This document shows, piece after piece, positions 25,602-36,545 of a stretch of 64,000 bases of DNA. The notes below the pieces were generated by a model. The model worked only from the letters and a program-made list of their open reading frames with translations. It did not search any database and was not told the origin of the DNA. Position 1 is the first letter of the stretch. Each line of letters starts with the position of its first letter. Position numbers and translations under genes: made by a program. Origin of the DNA: Pisaster brevispinus (taxonomy: Eukaryota; Echinodermata; Asteroidea; Forcipulatida; Asteriidae); NCBI GenBank assembly GCA_023634235.1, contig JAMKCF010000012.1, positions 4,942,329 to 5,006,328 on the forward strand. Direction: 5' to 3'.

Positions 25602-28191
25602 AGGTCAACAGAAGATGTGTTTGCTCTCCAGTAGGGCCCTAACGTCTGTGCCCTTAACCTGGTTAGTGTGTTTGTGATCTTAACCACAACGTGGCAGCGC
25701 GGTCACTCCCGCCAGCCCAGGGTTACAGGGCAAGTCCTAAGCTCCCTTGGCCAATGAACTCCTCGTGCATGACAGGCCTTCTCCTCTAACCTTAAATTAT
25801 TCTCCAGAGGGGACAGAAGGATGGATGACGCGCGCAGGTCAATTAAGGTGTAGGCTTTAAGAGCCTCCATTGCCACCTGATCGCAAAATCTTTAAAAAGG
25901 GCAGGTACTGACACAAAAGTTAGCACTATGCCTCCACCGAGCAGAATCAATATTCGGCCCTGGATTCCTGTATCCGCTCAGCGCATGCCCTTACGAGGGC
26001 AGGCGACTTTAAGCAGCTGCTTTATGGTATCTCTGGGGCATCCCTGGTTACCGTCATTTTTATTATTTGTTTTCTGGCTTCGTTTTACAATCAAGCGAAA
26101 AACGGTTAAAATACCAGGGAAGAGATTCTGCCGGGGATGAGTGCTTTGTGTGTGTGCGTGTACCGAGGGCTTAGAGGGATTTGTGGAGATAGTGCAATAG
26201 ATGTGGGGATTCCACTTTTCATTTTGAGGATGTCACACCGAGCAAATTATTTAGATGGGTGTTTATGATCCCAGGTCAATAGAACATTTCTCTGGCAACT
26301 ATTTCCTTGCCAAATGTTGGGTGTTTTTTTAAGGTTTTTTTTTTCCTGACAAATATAACTCATGAAAAGGGAGACAAGCATTTGGAGGAAATAACATTAA
26401 TGTTTATAGCTTTTGTTATTACCAATCATCATTTAAGTTAACCTTTATAAAAAATAATCTCAAAAATCTATCTGTGGAAGGTTAATTGACGTAGACAGTC
26501 ATACTGCAGGCTGGCAACGGCATGTGACTGTTGAAGATCTGTTTCCCTAAGTAATCAATGCATTTTTATCAGATGAAAATGATGCTGAAAATGATTGATA
26601 CACACTGAAAAATAAATCACACCGAACAAGCCTTCAGGAGAGCTTGAACACTTCTTTAACAAAACTCTCCACAAAAGTTGAAGCGAACAGAACGACGCGT
26701 CAATTCACAGGTACATGTTTTACACCCCCATTGTATTCCCTGAAAAGAAGCAAGCTCGTAAAAAGCTTTGTAAACAAAACAAAAGAAGCCTGTCTATGAC
26801 GATTAGTCCCCCAGAAAATGCACACTCAGCTCAAAATAACTTCACTGTGGCCTAATCTCCTTAACTCTCTCAAGTGAGTTTGAAAAACAGGTCAATGACA
26901 GAACAACACGGGCAGCAACGTCTGGTACGGAGGGGGGGGGGGGGAGGACTCTAAAGGAGAACGACCTGGCACAATAACCAACTCCATCCGAAATAGATCA
27001 CCTCACTGTTATTACATAAATTACAGGGCGGGTTAAGCTGGAGGCAGATTATCACTGGTGCATGGATGACGTGATGACGGGAACAGGCAAGAGAGAAAAT
27101 AATTAGTGGGTGATGGCACGCTCCGCTCACAAAAGGCCGTCACCTCTTGCTCGACGAATTGGAAACCTTTGATTTCCCTCTGACAACCGTGTCAGGGTTT
27201 GTTTTTTTCCTGTGTTCTTTCTTGATGCTGTGACAAGGAGGAGGAGGGGGGGGGGTTGTTGACTATTAGTTGCTGATTGAATAGGACAGTCTCCCTCTCC
27301 CCCAGTTAAAAATAATCATCTGGAAATTTGTGGGAAGGCTTAATTGTGCGTTGATGGCTGACTCCATATGATAAGCTCGTTGTGGGCCCCCCCCCCCCCC
27401 TCTGTTCATGCTAGGATGCTCTCATGACTCAAATGACCTCTTGACTTGACTGAGTTGATTCATCTCCCTCTACTCATCATCATTCCAGGGTACTCCCATT
27501 GGTACAAACTTTGTATAGAGGTTTGTAAATGCCAACTTCCTACTGACAAGTGCTTGAAGCACCCCACCACCGGATGAAGCATTGTACTTGAAATATTTAG
27601 ACCAGTAGAAGCACTAACTTATTTCTGGAATCTAATTTATTTATTTATTTATTTATTTTTGTTTACTTTGGATGCCTTCAATGCAGAATCTCCAATTCAG
27701 AATCTCCAAAGAATAAGCGCCCAAATTGTATTTATGTGTTTAGTACGAATCAGTAGGCACTGCTGAAATATTTCAAAAATCCAAAAATACACTCTTCCAA
27801 GTCAGGAGAGTCAAGAAATCATCATTCAAGACAAAAACAGCCTGAAAAAGAAACTGTAAGGGCAAGGACATTTTTTAAAAGGAACTTTTCAAGGGGCACC
27901 AAGGCAATAAACCATGCCTCTGTGAAGAGTCGGGCCTCAAATTAACCCAAGGAACCCACAGCAAATTGCCGTGATGCCCTGTGATTTTGCTGTACTTGCC
28001 CTTTGCAAAGTTCCATTACAAGTTTACATTTTCCTCGTAGAAGTGCCCCTTGCCAGAGGCAAATCTCCGTGCCCCTTTCCAGAGGCAAATCTCCGGGCCC
28101 CTTCAAGAGCAAAGCTCAAGGCCTGTATCAGGCCTGCGACTTGTCCGCCTCTCACAGATCAATCCATACAAATGATTCCAGAACGCCTTAC
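25602..28191 (-). other. Intron E-F, part nearest exon E
   Basis: No gene seen apart from repeats. Holds G13 (26932-26944), G10 (27246-27255), C14 (27387-27400), (TTTA)n (27634-27660), one AGGGGCACC-family copy (27843-27915), and a 26-bp tandem duplication at about 28050-28101 sharing CCAGAGGCAAATCTCC. Open frames at 27971-28311 on the plus strand are antisense shadows overlapping exon E. Confidence 0.6.
27843..27915 (+). repeat. Dispersed AGGGGCACC repeat, copy 1
   Basis: Shares an ordered set of words with copies at 28447-28555, 44500-44610 and 56722-56885: AGGGCAAGG, then GGAACTTTTCAAGGGGCACC, then GGCAATAAACCATG. The spacing is similar in all four, so this is a repeat family rather than chance. 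Its class is unknown. Confidence 0.5.
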
Positions 28192-28360
28192 CTCTATCCT
28201 TGTCTTTCTCTTTCTCTTTCTCTTCCTTATCCTTGTCTTTATTTACTTCAGGGACATCAGCCAGTTTGGAACGAGACGTTTTCTTCTTGCTTGGTAGGGG
28301 TTGCTGACTAGAAGCTTGACTGGGGCTATGGCTCCGGGGAGTGGTTCTGGAAAAGGTACC
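28192..28360 (-). CDS. JMJD1C: KDM3/JMJD1C-like demethylase, charged linker exon (exon E)
   Basis: Exon of 169 nt: 56 codons (residues 168-223) plus the first base of codon 224. The acceptor TGTCGTTCTTCTAG precedes GGT and the donor is AGAG|GTAAGGC. Entry phase is 0 and exit phase is 1. The peptide starts GTFSRTTPRSHSPSQ, has a basic cluster PSKKKTSRSK that may act as an NLS, and ends in alternating Lys/Asp/Glu. The sequence is low-complexity and not alignable to the family by eye. I assign it from its splice sites, its phase fit between exons D and F, and the Lys/Glu/Asp character that continues straight into exon F. It is followed by the 23.4-kb intron. The exon could be alternatively spliced, but removing its 169 nt would break the frame between D and F. 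Confidence 0.82.
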
Positions 28361-28446
28361 CTAGAAGAACGACAAATTGAGAACAACAAATGAGCCGTTA
28401 AGCTCAATAACCCAAATGGCTAGACATTAAGGTACATTTCAGGCCT

Positions 28447-28555
28447 GGAATTTCATCTTGGAAAGGGCAAGGCCATTTTCGTTCTGCAAAGGGCACTTCC
28501 ATTGGAAAGTCTTAAAGTCAATGGGGAAACTTTTAAAGGGGCACCAAGACCAGGA
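28447..28555 (+). repeat. Dispersed AGGGGCACC repeat, copy 2
   Basis: Contains AAAGGGCAAGGCCATTTTCG, AAAGGGCACTTCC and AAAGGGGCACCAAG in the same order as the other copies. It begins 87 bp upstream (in transcript sense) of the exon E acceptor. Confidence 0.5.
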
Positions 28556-28725
28556 TAGGTGTGTGTAAGTGCGCTGCCTGTCGTGCGAGGGGTCAATTTG
28601 CTGAGAGGTGTAGGGCCATTTTTTTTTTTTTTTTTCAAGATTGTTTGGCAACTTATTTAAGTGTAGGGGTGTTTTTATTTGGACAGAGAAAAACTTAACC
28701 GGCCTTGAAACAACCAATGTCAAAG

Positions 28726-28876
28726 TTTATGTCCCATCCGAAGGACAAAGCAATAATGGTTAAGTGCCTTGCTTAAGGACACAAGTGTCAAGACCAGGAC
28801 TTGAACCTACACTCTGCTGATCAGAAACACCAGACTTTGAGAGTCCTGTGCACTTGACCGCTCGATCAAGACATGC
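28726..28876 (-). mobile_element. tRNA-Leu-derived SINE, partial diverged copy
   Basis: Aligns with the tRNA head and start of the body of the SINE at 14572-14997 (shared words include GTCCCATCCGAAGGAC, GCTTAAGGACACA and CTCTGCTGATCAGAAACACC). The B box GTTCAAGTC is intact at 28798-28806 on the minus strand, while the A box is degraded. The rest of the body and the tail are missing, so this is a truncated, older copy. Confidence 0.8.
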
Positions 28877-29542
28877 CACCGACAGTATCTTGGGGGAAAT
28901 ACTCTCTGAAAAATTGGTACCGGTATGTAATTTACAATCAATGAGCTTACAGAATTTAACTACACGTAATAATTCTTTTCGTTTTTTAAACTACCAACCC
29001 TGTCATTTGTCTAGTATAATTTTAAAAAATTGTAAAATATCAAGTACTTGTTCACTTGAAGTACTCGTGAGACGAACGTCACAACAACAGAACCCTTTGA
29101 CATTATCCCCAAGCTACAAACATGTCAGTCTAACTGGGTCAACAAGGACTTCTGGGAATCCGCTTTTCAAAACAAGACGGACATACTGGCTTCCTTTCTC
29201 TTTTTTTTTATATATTTTTTTTTAAAGCAGACGCAGCAATTACAAGCACACACCATGATCAAACAAAAGCTAGTCATCTTGGACCATGCCAATGTGTTGC
29301 CTCTCTGCCTCTTATTCAACCCCCAAACAATGATGCATTACTCGGGTACAATTTCTCTCTCAAGTATACAACGGCCATTAACTTTGGGTGCAGATCCTAC
29401 ACTATGGTAACAACCCAAGCAGTGGCAACAGCAAGGAAACTAATGATGGACAGCTTGAGGATTTTTACTGATGCCCTGCTCTTGCCGTCCAGATCTCCAT
29501 GTGTCTTCCTTTATAGGAGCTTGCCCCTTGCCATTACAGTAA

Positions 29543-30610
29543 GGCCGAACAAAAGAATACCTGTGTTTCCTATTACACTGTGGCAGGGGAATAGGGTAGG
29601 TAGGTAGGCAATAACTTTTTTTTTTGCTTAAAGTTTTTATGGCTCCGAAAATTAGGGTAGGCTAATGTTCCGATATTTTTTTATTTTGCGCGCTCAATTG
29701 AAAGACTGACCATGACAAATTTGTTCTTGTAAATGTCAATAGTACCTATCAGCACTGTCTATTCACTGATTTGATGGTTTGTGAATGGGTTCTGCCATGA
29801 TTGATACATGTTTTAATCTAAACACTCAAAGGAGCATACAATCTTCCTCCATGATACAATTACTGAAGCTAAAAAATAAAATTAAAAAATGGAAGTGAAG
29901 TTCGCAAACTTGCGTTTTTGAACGATCTTTTCCCCTAATTTCTGCCCGTAATAAAACTGTTTTCATCAACAACCATTTCCATGGATTCGTGAATAAAGGA
30001 TCGCTTGTTTAAAATCGCTTCTTTTGCAATACATTTTCGATTGAACGATCGGTGGAACGATCGGTCGACGACGCACATTGGGGAAAATTGTGCGGCGAGA
30101 GCGATGTGTTTTTGAAAACGAGGTTAAAATTTTGTATGATATATCACAGGAAAAAGGTTGTGATTAGACTCCACCGCACGTCTTCTAACCCCTGGAAAAT
30201 CGACTTGTGTATTTTCCTACTCGCCTACGTATTGTAGTATGGGACTTCGAGGAGAGAGCCAGACTAACAACGTGCATGCGTGTTTTAACGTTCGTATACT
30301 GAAATTACCGATCGCAGCTAGTAAATACCAGGGACTTTATCGACAGAAAACGAGCTGGATATCTTGAATTTACCGGTAGATTTCCATTAAAAACCTACAT
30401 TTTAAGTTAAATAATAAATAGTTTGGCAAGAATTTAATTTGGCAATAAAGTTACTTCACAAAACTTGACGATGTGCACAAAAATGAGGTTTAGGGTCGGC
30501 ACCATAAGATTTTATTTTATATCGTTTTTTGGAATAAAAAGATACAGGGTCGGCGTGATTTTCTAGGGACGGTCGGGTAACCGGAAACACAACTATTATT
30601 TTGTTTGGCC
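29543..30610. mobile_element. PIF/Harbinger-like non-autonomous DNA transposon
   Basis: The left end GGCCGAACAAAAGAATACCT and the inverted right end GGCCAAACAAAATAATAGTT agree at 24 of their first 28 positions. Both ends continue to TGTGTTTCC. The element is flanked on each side by TAA (29540-29542 and 30611-30613), a 3-bp target duplication typical of the PIF/Harbinger superfamily. The interior is CpG-richer than the intron (for example GAACGATCGGTCGACGACGC near 30055), suggesting more recent arrival or gene-derived cargo. The longest frame, plus strand 30052-30237 (61 codons), shows no transposase motif, so it is probably non-autonomous. Confidence 0.7.
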
Positions 30611-31568
30611 TAAGTAATATCATTGCTTTATAACACTGCATTGTGCTCATCAGGTCCTGAACCATAAATTGATATTAAGGATGGATGTTGCAATAACAAT
30701 CTGCACAACATTAATACTAGGTTTGTTTGTCTGTTTGTTGGTCTTGTTTTGTGTTTTTTGTTTGGCGCTATAAACTTAAACCTTACCTCCTGCCATATCA
30801 AAACATTAGAAAAAAGAAGAGAAAAAAAAACCTTTACAAAAACTAATAAAATCAGAAGAAAAAAAATGGACCATTGTTGGACAACATACTAAAATTTTAC
30901 ACACATTTTATAGAGCAGTTTAGTTTTATTGCATAAAAAAAAAAAATTATAACAATATAAATGAATCCCCCAAAGTACCATGCTTTGTGAACCTGAAGGA
31001 GCTGGGTTCCAAAGTACATGACACTCCTATCAGGAGTTCAAAAGATCAAACTCTACTCAAAGCAGTCACTCCAAAAAACAACCTCATTTGTGACACACGT
31101 GGTGACATCCAAAATTGAAATCACAATTATTACATCTAAAAATACAAGAAACTTTCAAAAAAAATGCTTGGATATGATTGGTAATTATGACGGAGGAGCA
31201 TTCCCTCAATTGTCAATTGGATTTCTTTTATGACTGGTTGCAGACACATGTTTGTCGACCCAGTCTTTGTTCTCCATTTGTTTGGACTTTGGTCTTCTTT
31301 GTGAGGCCTCAACTGTTTTTTTGTTTTTTTTAACACAATTAAATCGAGGATGCCTTTAGTTTGACAAACCATCTAGATCCTTTTTGTTCAAGTGCTAACG
31401 GGTAGACATGCTTGCACACATCAAGTGTTCGATCTCGAAAATCATGTGAACTTCTCTTTATTGGTTTTGTACACAAAATCATGAGTTCGTTCCGGTATAT
31501 CGTCCAAGCAGGTGGATCCCTTTTGTTTATTGGGTAGACATAATCTTTCTCTCTCTCAGACACACACG

Positions 31569-31733
31569 AAACACCTGCAATCGGGAACCTCCTATTGTCC
31601 CTCTTTTGTTTGTACTTGAACTGTTTTGCAATGGCTCCCCTTGGTTCTGCACATACTTCCCAACTGGTGACCTTCACCCGGCCAAGGACCCTACTGTCTC
31701 TTTCATTATATATAGGTCCCTGGTTTGAATGTG
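31569..31733 (+). repeat. 165-bp dispersed repeat, copy 1
   Basis: About 80% identical by eye to 33870-34031 in the same orientation. Shared words are CCTCCTATTGTCCCTC, TTTTGTTTGTACTT and GGTTTGAATGTG. It has internal self-similarity and inverted ends (see copy 2). Confidence 0.7.
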
Positions 31734-33020
31734 TCTAGCCTACCTACCTAAACACAAACACACAAGTCTGTTCACCCTGTAAACTGAAAACATTCGTTTG
31801 GTTCTCCCTCTGGTTAGACTTTGGTTTTTGTACATAAAAGTGAAGGGAGGACGTCTTTCTCTTAAAGTTCACATCTTCAAGGAGTAGACACGCTCACATA
31901 TAGACACACGCTCACATACACACACTCACCCTAAGCTTTTCATAGGGCAAGGACGACTCAAAACTGACGACTCAAAACTAACGACTGTCCCTTCCTGGAT
32001 TATCATTCAAACCTTTGTAAGCCAAGGACTCCACCTTGGCATTCACCACACGCAACTGATGAGCCATGATGGATTCCCATTAATGGCCGGGACACTGAAG
32101 GCATTACAATCAAGTCCAGCCAATATCTCTGGTCTTTCCCCCCCCCCCCCAAATATTACTACCCTCACTGGCAACATTCCAAGCTCAGCCAACCAAACCA
32201 TGAATTCTGCCAGCGTCCTATTTAACCACACACCCCAGCAGACAATAGACTGAATCAAGCGTCTGGACATGCTATTAATTTTTTCTATCAAAGGTGGATA
32301 ATATTTTTGGCACTGTGCCCCGAGGAAAAACCCCCCATCATTAATGCTGTTTGAGTGGCACAGTTCCATCCAGGGGTCAGTGACTTTCAGCGTACAATTA
32401 CTCAAATGAAAACCCTGAGAAGGGTTATCGGTATTTAACCTGAAAAATATTTGTTAGATTGTGCAGATTCTTGTGATGTATTGCGTATGGTTTTCCCATA
32501 CGTCTTGAAGACAGTCATGTCATACTACTTTAAAATTATTATATATATTTTTTTAATTCATTCAACCTCCCTTTGCAAGTCATTCAGAACACCCAGTCAT
32601 TCAATCTATACAACTTACAAAGGGATTTTCACAACAGTCACTCCAGTAAAAAAGATCGTTTTTAAAAATGGTGTATATTATATTAAATTTTTTTTAAGGG
32701 GGTTCAAGGTTTTAAGGCGGTTTATTGCTCAGGGTCAATTCTTACAACCTGTTATAAACTTTCGAAAAATCAGACTTAAGTGGGAAGAATATTATGCGTG
32801 GTAATTACAATATAATTATTTATTTTTATTAGGTGTTCGGAGCATAGTGCGAACACTTCTTGTTTATTTGATTATTTGGGGGAGGGGTGAATTTGTGTCT
32901 TTTCAGTCAATGTTCCCTTAAAATGAGCCTTCACATGAAATATCAACAACCCTGTCCCTGCTTTATAAACACTCTACACGTAGGGTTTATGTCCAGCAAC
33001 ATGCATTATAACTAAGCAGA

Positions 33021-33137
33021 GAAGTAAGCATAAGAAGTAAGCATAAGAAGTAAGCATAAGAAGTAAGCATAAGAAGTAAGCATAAGAAGTAAGCATAAGA
33101 AGTAAGCATAAGAAGTAAGCGTAGGAAGTAAGCAGAG
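33021..33137. repeat. 13-bp minisatellite, nine units
   Basis: Tandem GAAGTAAGCATAA units. The first seven are identical or nearly so, and the last two, nearest exon D, are diverged (GAAGTAAGCGTAG and GAAGTAAGCAGAG). It begins 37 bp past the exon D donor in transcript direction. On the transcribed strand the unit is pyrimidine-rich (TTATGCTTACTTC). The units abut directly without unique spacers, so this is not CRISPR. Confidence 0.95.
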
Positions 33138-33173
33138 GAAACTACTATTGAGATATTTAAAGAATGGGCTTAC

Positions 33174-33262
33174 CGTGTTAGCTGTCTGTGCTGTATTTGC
33201 TGCGTTGACTCTACGCCGTGGGGTAATGCCAACATTCTCTCCCTTCAGTAAGGAACTCACAA
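33174..33262 (-). CDS. JMJD1C: KDM3/JMJD1C-like demethylase, small exon (exon D)
   Basis: Exon of 89 nt: two bases completing codon 138 (Val), then 29 codons (residues 139-167). The acceptor TTTTGTTCTTGTCCAG is followed by TTGTGAG and the donor is ACG|GTAAGCC. Entry phase is 1 and exit phase is 0. The peptide VSSLLKGENVGITPRRRVN matches the JMJD1C motif (V)HSLLKGENIGITSRRR, one of the best conserved blocks of the JMJD1C N terminus. It ends in an Ala/Thr/Asn-rich tail. The surroundings are unusual. A (TA)n run lies 18-35 bp upstream of the acceptor in transcript direction, a nine-copy 13-bp minisatellite begins 37 bp past the donor, and copies of the same dispersed repeat lie in the introns on each side. 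Skipping this 89-nt exon would shift the frame. Confidence 0.93.
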
Positions 33263-33346
33263 CTGGACAAGAACAAAAAATATATATATATATATATTGG
33301 AAATTTTACACATTCATTAATCACTTGCAATGCAGAGATGGATCCA

Positions 33347-33360
33347 CACTAGAGGGCGGC
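33347..33360 (+). promoter_or_regulatory. CTCF-like motif
   Basis: CACTAGAGGGCGGC fits the CTCF core consensus (CCAC-YAG-RKGGC-RS). It lies 85 bp upstream of the exon D acceptor in transcript direction. A single motif match of this size is weak evidence of binding. Confidence 0.3.
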
Positions 33361-33869
33361 CCTTCCATGGCAAAACAGCCTAACTCAAAATGACATTTTG
33401 AGAAAAGCAAGTACAGAGATAAGCTGCTTTGCCGTAAAAACTTTGAAATGGAAAAAGCACCCTCAACTTACCCAGAAATGATCTGATGTAAAAACCAGAA
33501 ATTTTGTGTTGGGCTGTTTTGCCATGTACCTTGAGAGCGAGGGTAGCCTCTGCAAACTGATCAAAACAGTCTGGTGCCGTGGCATACATTGCCCTTATAC
33601 ATATGTCATTTGTACCCAGGGAATAAGATGGGTTTCTTGTGAATAAGGCAACCGCCGCTGTGATTAAAGGGAACTGTTTTCAAGGGGTCAATAACATTCA
33701 AACGCATGGCTGCAACTGACATCTTAATCAGAGTTCATTCTCAGGATTCTTGACCCTTTGCTTACATACCATCTCAAGATACCATGATATGAACTGTTGC
33801 AAATAACTTTCAAGTGCTGACAGACCTAAACCAAAACTCCCAATCACAAACACACACACACAAGTGTGT

Positions 33870-34031
33870 AAACACCTCCAATCGGGGACCTCCTATTGTC
33901 CCTCTTTTGTTTGTACTTTAACTTTTTGGCAACAGCTCCCATTGGTTTTGTACACAATTTCCAACTGGGGACCTTAACCCAACCGGGGACCCTATTGTCC
34001 TCTTTTGTTATAGGTCCCCGGTTTGAATGTG
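33870..34031 (+). repeat. 165-bp dispersed repeat, copy 2
   Basis: Same orientation as copy 1. The ends are inverted (ATCGGGGACCT near 33881, AGGTCCCCGGTT near 34012), and the motif GGGGACC-TCCTATTGTCC appears twice inside the copy, so it looks like a small MITE. It is flanked by AC-rich microsatellite on both sides. Confidence 0.7.
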
Positions 34032-34041
34032 AAATCAAACT

Positions 34042-34063
34042 CACACACACACACACACACACA
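34042..34063. repeat. (AC)n microsatellite
   Basis: Eleven AC dinucleotides immediately after the 165-bp repeat. Confidence 0.95.
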
Positions 34064-34646
34064 ACCTCAAATTAAACATCCTTTTGCAATCCCAGTACCA
34101 GCAAAAAAATTATAATCATAATTCAAACAAATAAAAGTGCGAACACAATACTGAAAATATACAACAGCTGAAATTTGCAGAAACCTTACTGTCGATTTAA
34201 AGAACTCCAGATTTGTGCTGGTAGCAAATCTAACCTATCACTTAATCTAACCTATCACTATTTTCTATGATTCAGTCACAAGTCAAGGTAGTCCATAAAA
34301 ATTGTGCTCTCCTTTTTTGTTGTTGTTTTTAGTTATCTGTTTCTCTTTAATAGTTCTGTTCCCGCTTAACCTGGTTGTTATCGTTCAATTTCATGCCGTT
34401 TGACATAGGTCGGTATGCACACCTAAAATTCATAGAAGGTGAACATTGCCACAAACAATAAAAACATAAGTACTTCAAGGCCAGGAATAACCCATTGTGC
34501 TCTTTTCAAGCTGGAACATGTAATAAAATAACATGAAATAAACGTGTACCTTTTTCTTAAACACAAAGCAAGGGTGGCTTACTTCCACTGCGCAAAACAC
34601 AGACACAAACACTTAAACTGAGTCCGCTGACCAAACGCTAGTAGCT

Positions 34647-34803
34647 AAAACACCTTGAGGACCAGTCAAAAACTCTCTCAAATGGTCCAGCTGGCCAGTG
34701 TTGAAAAAGGACATCCATACGTAATACGAGGTATGGACATTATATGTGAAAAGGCTGGTGAACCCCTGAAAATGACACACTAACTGGTCCTGCTGACTAA
34801 GGT
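34647..34803. repeat. Dispersed repeat shared with 40804-40962
   Basis: Both copies contain, in order and at similar spacing, ACTCTCTC, TGGTCCAGCTGGC, AATGACA, CTAACTGGTC and TGCTGNCTA. They are two members of an unclassified family lying in neighbouring introns in the same orientation. Confidence 0.55.
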
Positions 34804-35811
34804 AAAGGCAAACCATGGTCTCGTCGCCCAGACCCGTACACAGATGCAGAGTAGTCACAGTCTCCCCAGGCTTGCTACCATCTATAATGCCACAGTGTTG
34901 ATGTGCGTGTGTGAGTGTGTGAGGGTCCCCGGGTCATACCCAAACCCCACCCTTTATTTACGTAGTTACACAGTCCAGCAGGAAACCTTAGATTCCCCGA
35001 TGGTATAGCTTTACAATGAGACAATGACGGAGTCCTTTGTTCCCGGCAGTGATATATGACCTGACTGGGAGGTTTATTTTTCCTTTTTTTTTTTTTTTTT
35101 TTTTTCTTTTTTTAAGATGTCATAAAATCACTGATAAACAATCACACCACCAAGGGGACCTCTTCTAAAATCAGTCTGGAACCGAAATAATAAAATTGAT
35201 ACTAGTCTGGATCTGTCTTATCCTGAGTAACTGTTTAAAGGTAAGACTTGAAATCCATTTACCTTCCTTCTTAATTGCTAAACAATAAAATGCTGCTGAA
35301 GTGAAATTATTTTTGGGTTTTTTCCTTTTTCTTTTTCTTTTTTACCCTAACTTTTCAAGGTTTTATTAGTTTTGGGCAAGTCATGATGGAAACATGATGA
35401 TGAATGATGATGGATGTAAAAACAAAATCAATCTGTCATTGGGCGGTGCAAATAAAGCAGAAACAAACCCCAAACTTTCTCTTTGTCAATCTTTACTATG
35501 TATGAAGTTTGAAAAAAAATATGGATAATTTGAAGAAATAATTAAGGATTGGCTGTAGTCAGATAAAAAGAAATTATGGTCAAACTATAAGATAAAAATT
35601 GATGTCAAGTCAAGCTGGGAGCCCTGACCCAAAATGTCCTTTTCAAAAGCTGTCATTTTCTTAACAATTCAGGCTGCTTTGGCCAAACTTCCAAAATGTC
35701 GGTTCAGAGTACATCCCCCCCCCCCCCCAGTTTTGAAAAAAAAATCCTGGGAGAACCCTAAAATCCCCGGACAAATAATCTCATCGTGAACACGGGTAAA
35801 CGAGAACTTAC

Positions 35812-35893
35812 CATCATCAAGAAAGACCATCTGTACCAGAGCTGGATTCTCTGTGTGACTCTCCAGCACTGTATCATCCATTACAATCAACTC
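35812..35893 (-). CDS. JMJD1C: KDM3/JMJD1C-like demethylase, small exon (exon C)
   Basis: Exon of 82 nt: 27 whole codons (residues 111-137) plus the first base of codon 138. The acceptor CTTTTGTACGCAG precedes GAG and the donor is GATGATG|GTAAGTTC. Entry phase is 0 and exit phase is 1. The peptide ELIVMDDTVLESHTENPALV then QMVFLDD matches the JMJD1C segment MIVMND.VLEP...P.MVQMTFLDD almost position by position, so orthology to this exon of the family is clear. It follows the Tudor-like exon B and closes the conserved N-terminal block. A track of open frame continues past the donor (KFSFTRV...) but is intronic, because the next exon (33174-33262) supplies the expected VV.SLLKGEN continuation in phase 1. 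Confidence 0.93.
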
Positions 35894-36235
35894 CTGCGTA
35901 CAAAAGAAACAACAAAACCATTTAAAGGTGGACAGTTACTAGATTAACCTATGATTAACCCAATTCCATAACGCCGCTGCCTTGCGTACCACTTCAATCT
36001 TGGTGAGCATGCCAGCGTGCACAATGTGTGGGCCTAAATCATTAAAGCATTCCAAATCTAATGGAAATTACTAATGAGCACCTTGATCAAACTACAGCCT
36101 GGATTTATGCGCTGTTTTTGACCTAAAAAAGACCAACTTGGCAGTTTTGAAACATAGTGTGCAAAACAAGTACACGCTGCATATTCAAGCCGAACAAAAA
36201 CAAATTCTCAAATCATACAACATCAAATTGATGAC

Positions 36236-36545
36236 ACACTTTTAAAGGCAAATTATGCTTTTGGTTTTTGGAACCATTCTATAATCCTATATAAATGCAG
36301 ATATACAATAAAACTAACCTGTGAAAATTTCATTTCAAAAGGCGGACTAGTTTTTGAGATATCGCCGAAAATCCGGAGCGAACATGTCCACCCAGGTAGA
36401 ATAATCCCTACTAGGAATACACAATCTGAGAAATATTTCTGACAGTAACGCTTCTCAGATTCAAATTTGTGGTAAAAAATAAAATAAAATAAAATAAACT
36501 CCCTTCAACTTCAATTTATTTTCATTACCCTTTAAACTCGGTATC
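36236..36545 (-). mobile_element. MITE-like element, TTTAAAGGCAAA family, copy 1
   Basis: About 75% identical by eye to the reverse complement of 61000-61290. Shared words are TTTGGTTTTTGGAACC, TTTTTGAGATATC, ATGTCCAC and CACAATCTGAGAAA. The ends resemble inverted repeats (TTTAAAGGCAAA at the left, GTTTAAAGGGTAATG when the right end is inverted). Confidence 0.6.

Larger units (their letters stand above)
28361..33173 (-). other. Intron D-E (4.8 kb)
   Basis: Phase-0 intron. Nearly half is identifiable repeat: an AGGGGCACC copy, a partial SINE, the Harbinger-like element, a 165-bp repeat copy and the 13-bp minisatellite, plus C13 at 32138-32150. Sequence at 32500-32700 is AT-rich. No gene was recognised. 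Confidence 0.8.
33263..35811 (-). other. Intron C-D (2.5 kb)
   Basis: Phase-1 intron. Contains (TA)n at 33280-33297 next to the exon D acceptor, a CTCF-like CACTAGAGGGCGGC at 33347-33360, the second 165-bp repeat copy, (AC)n at 34042-34063, a repeat shared with 40804-40962, a 22-base T run at 35084-35105 and C14 at 35715-35728. No gene was seen. Confidence 0.8.

Noticed and set aside
33021..33137. CRISPR-like array
   Set aside because: Units are 13 bp and directly tandem with no unique spacers, in a eukaryotic intron; an ordinary minisatellite.
33012..33260. 82-codon minus-strand frame taken as one gene
   Set aside because: Only the first part is real (exon D). The rest is intron translated through the 13-bp minisatellite.
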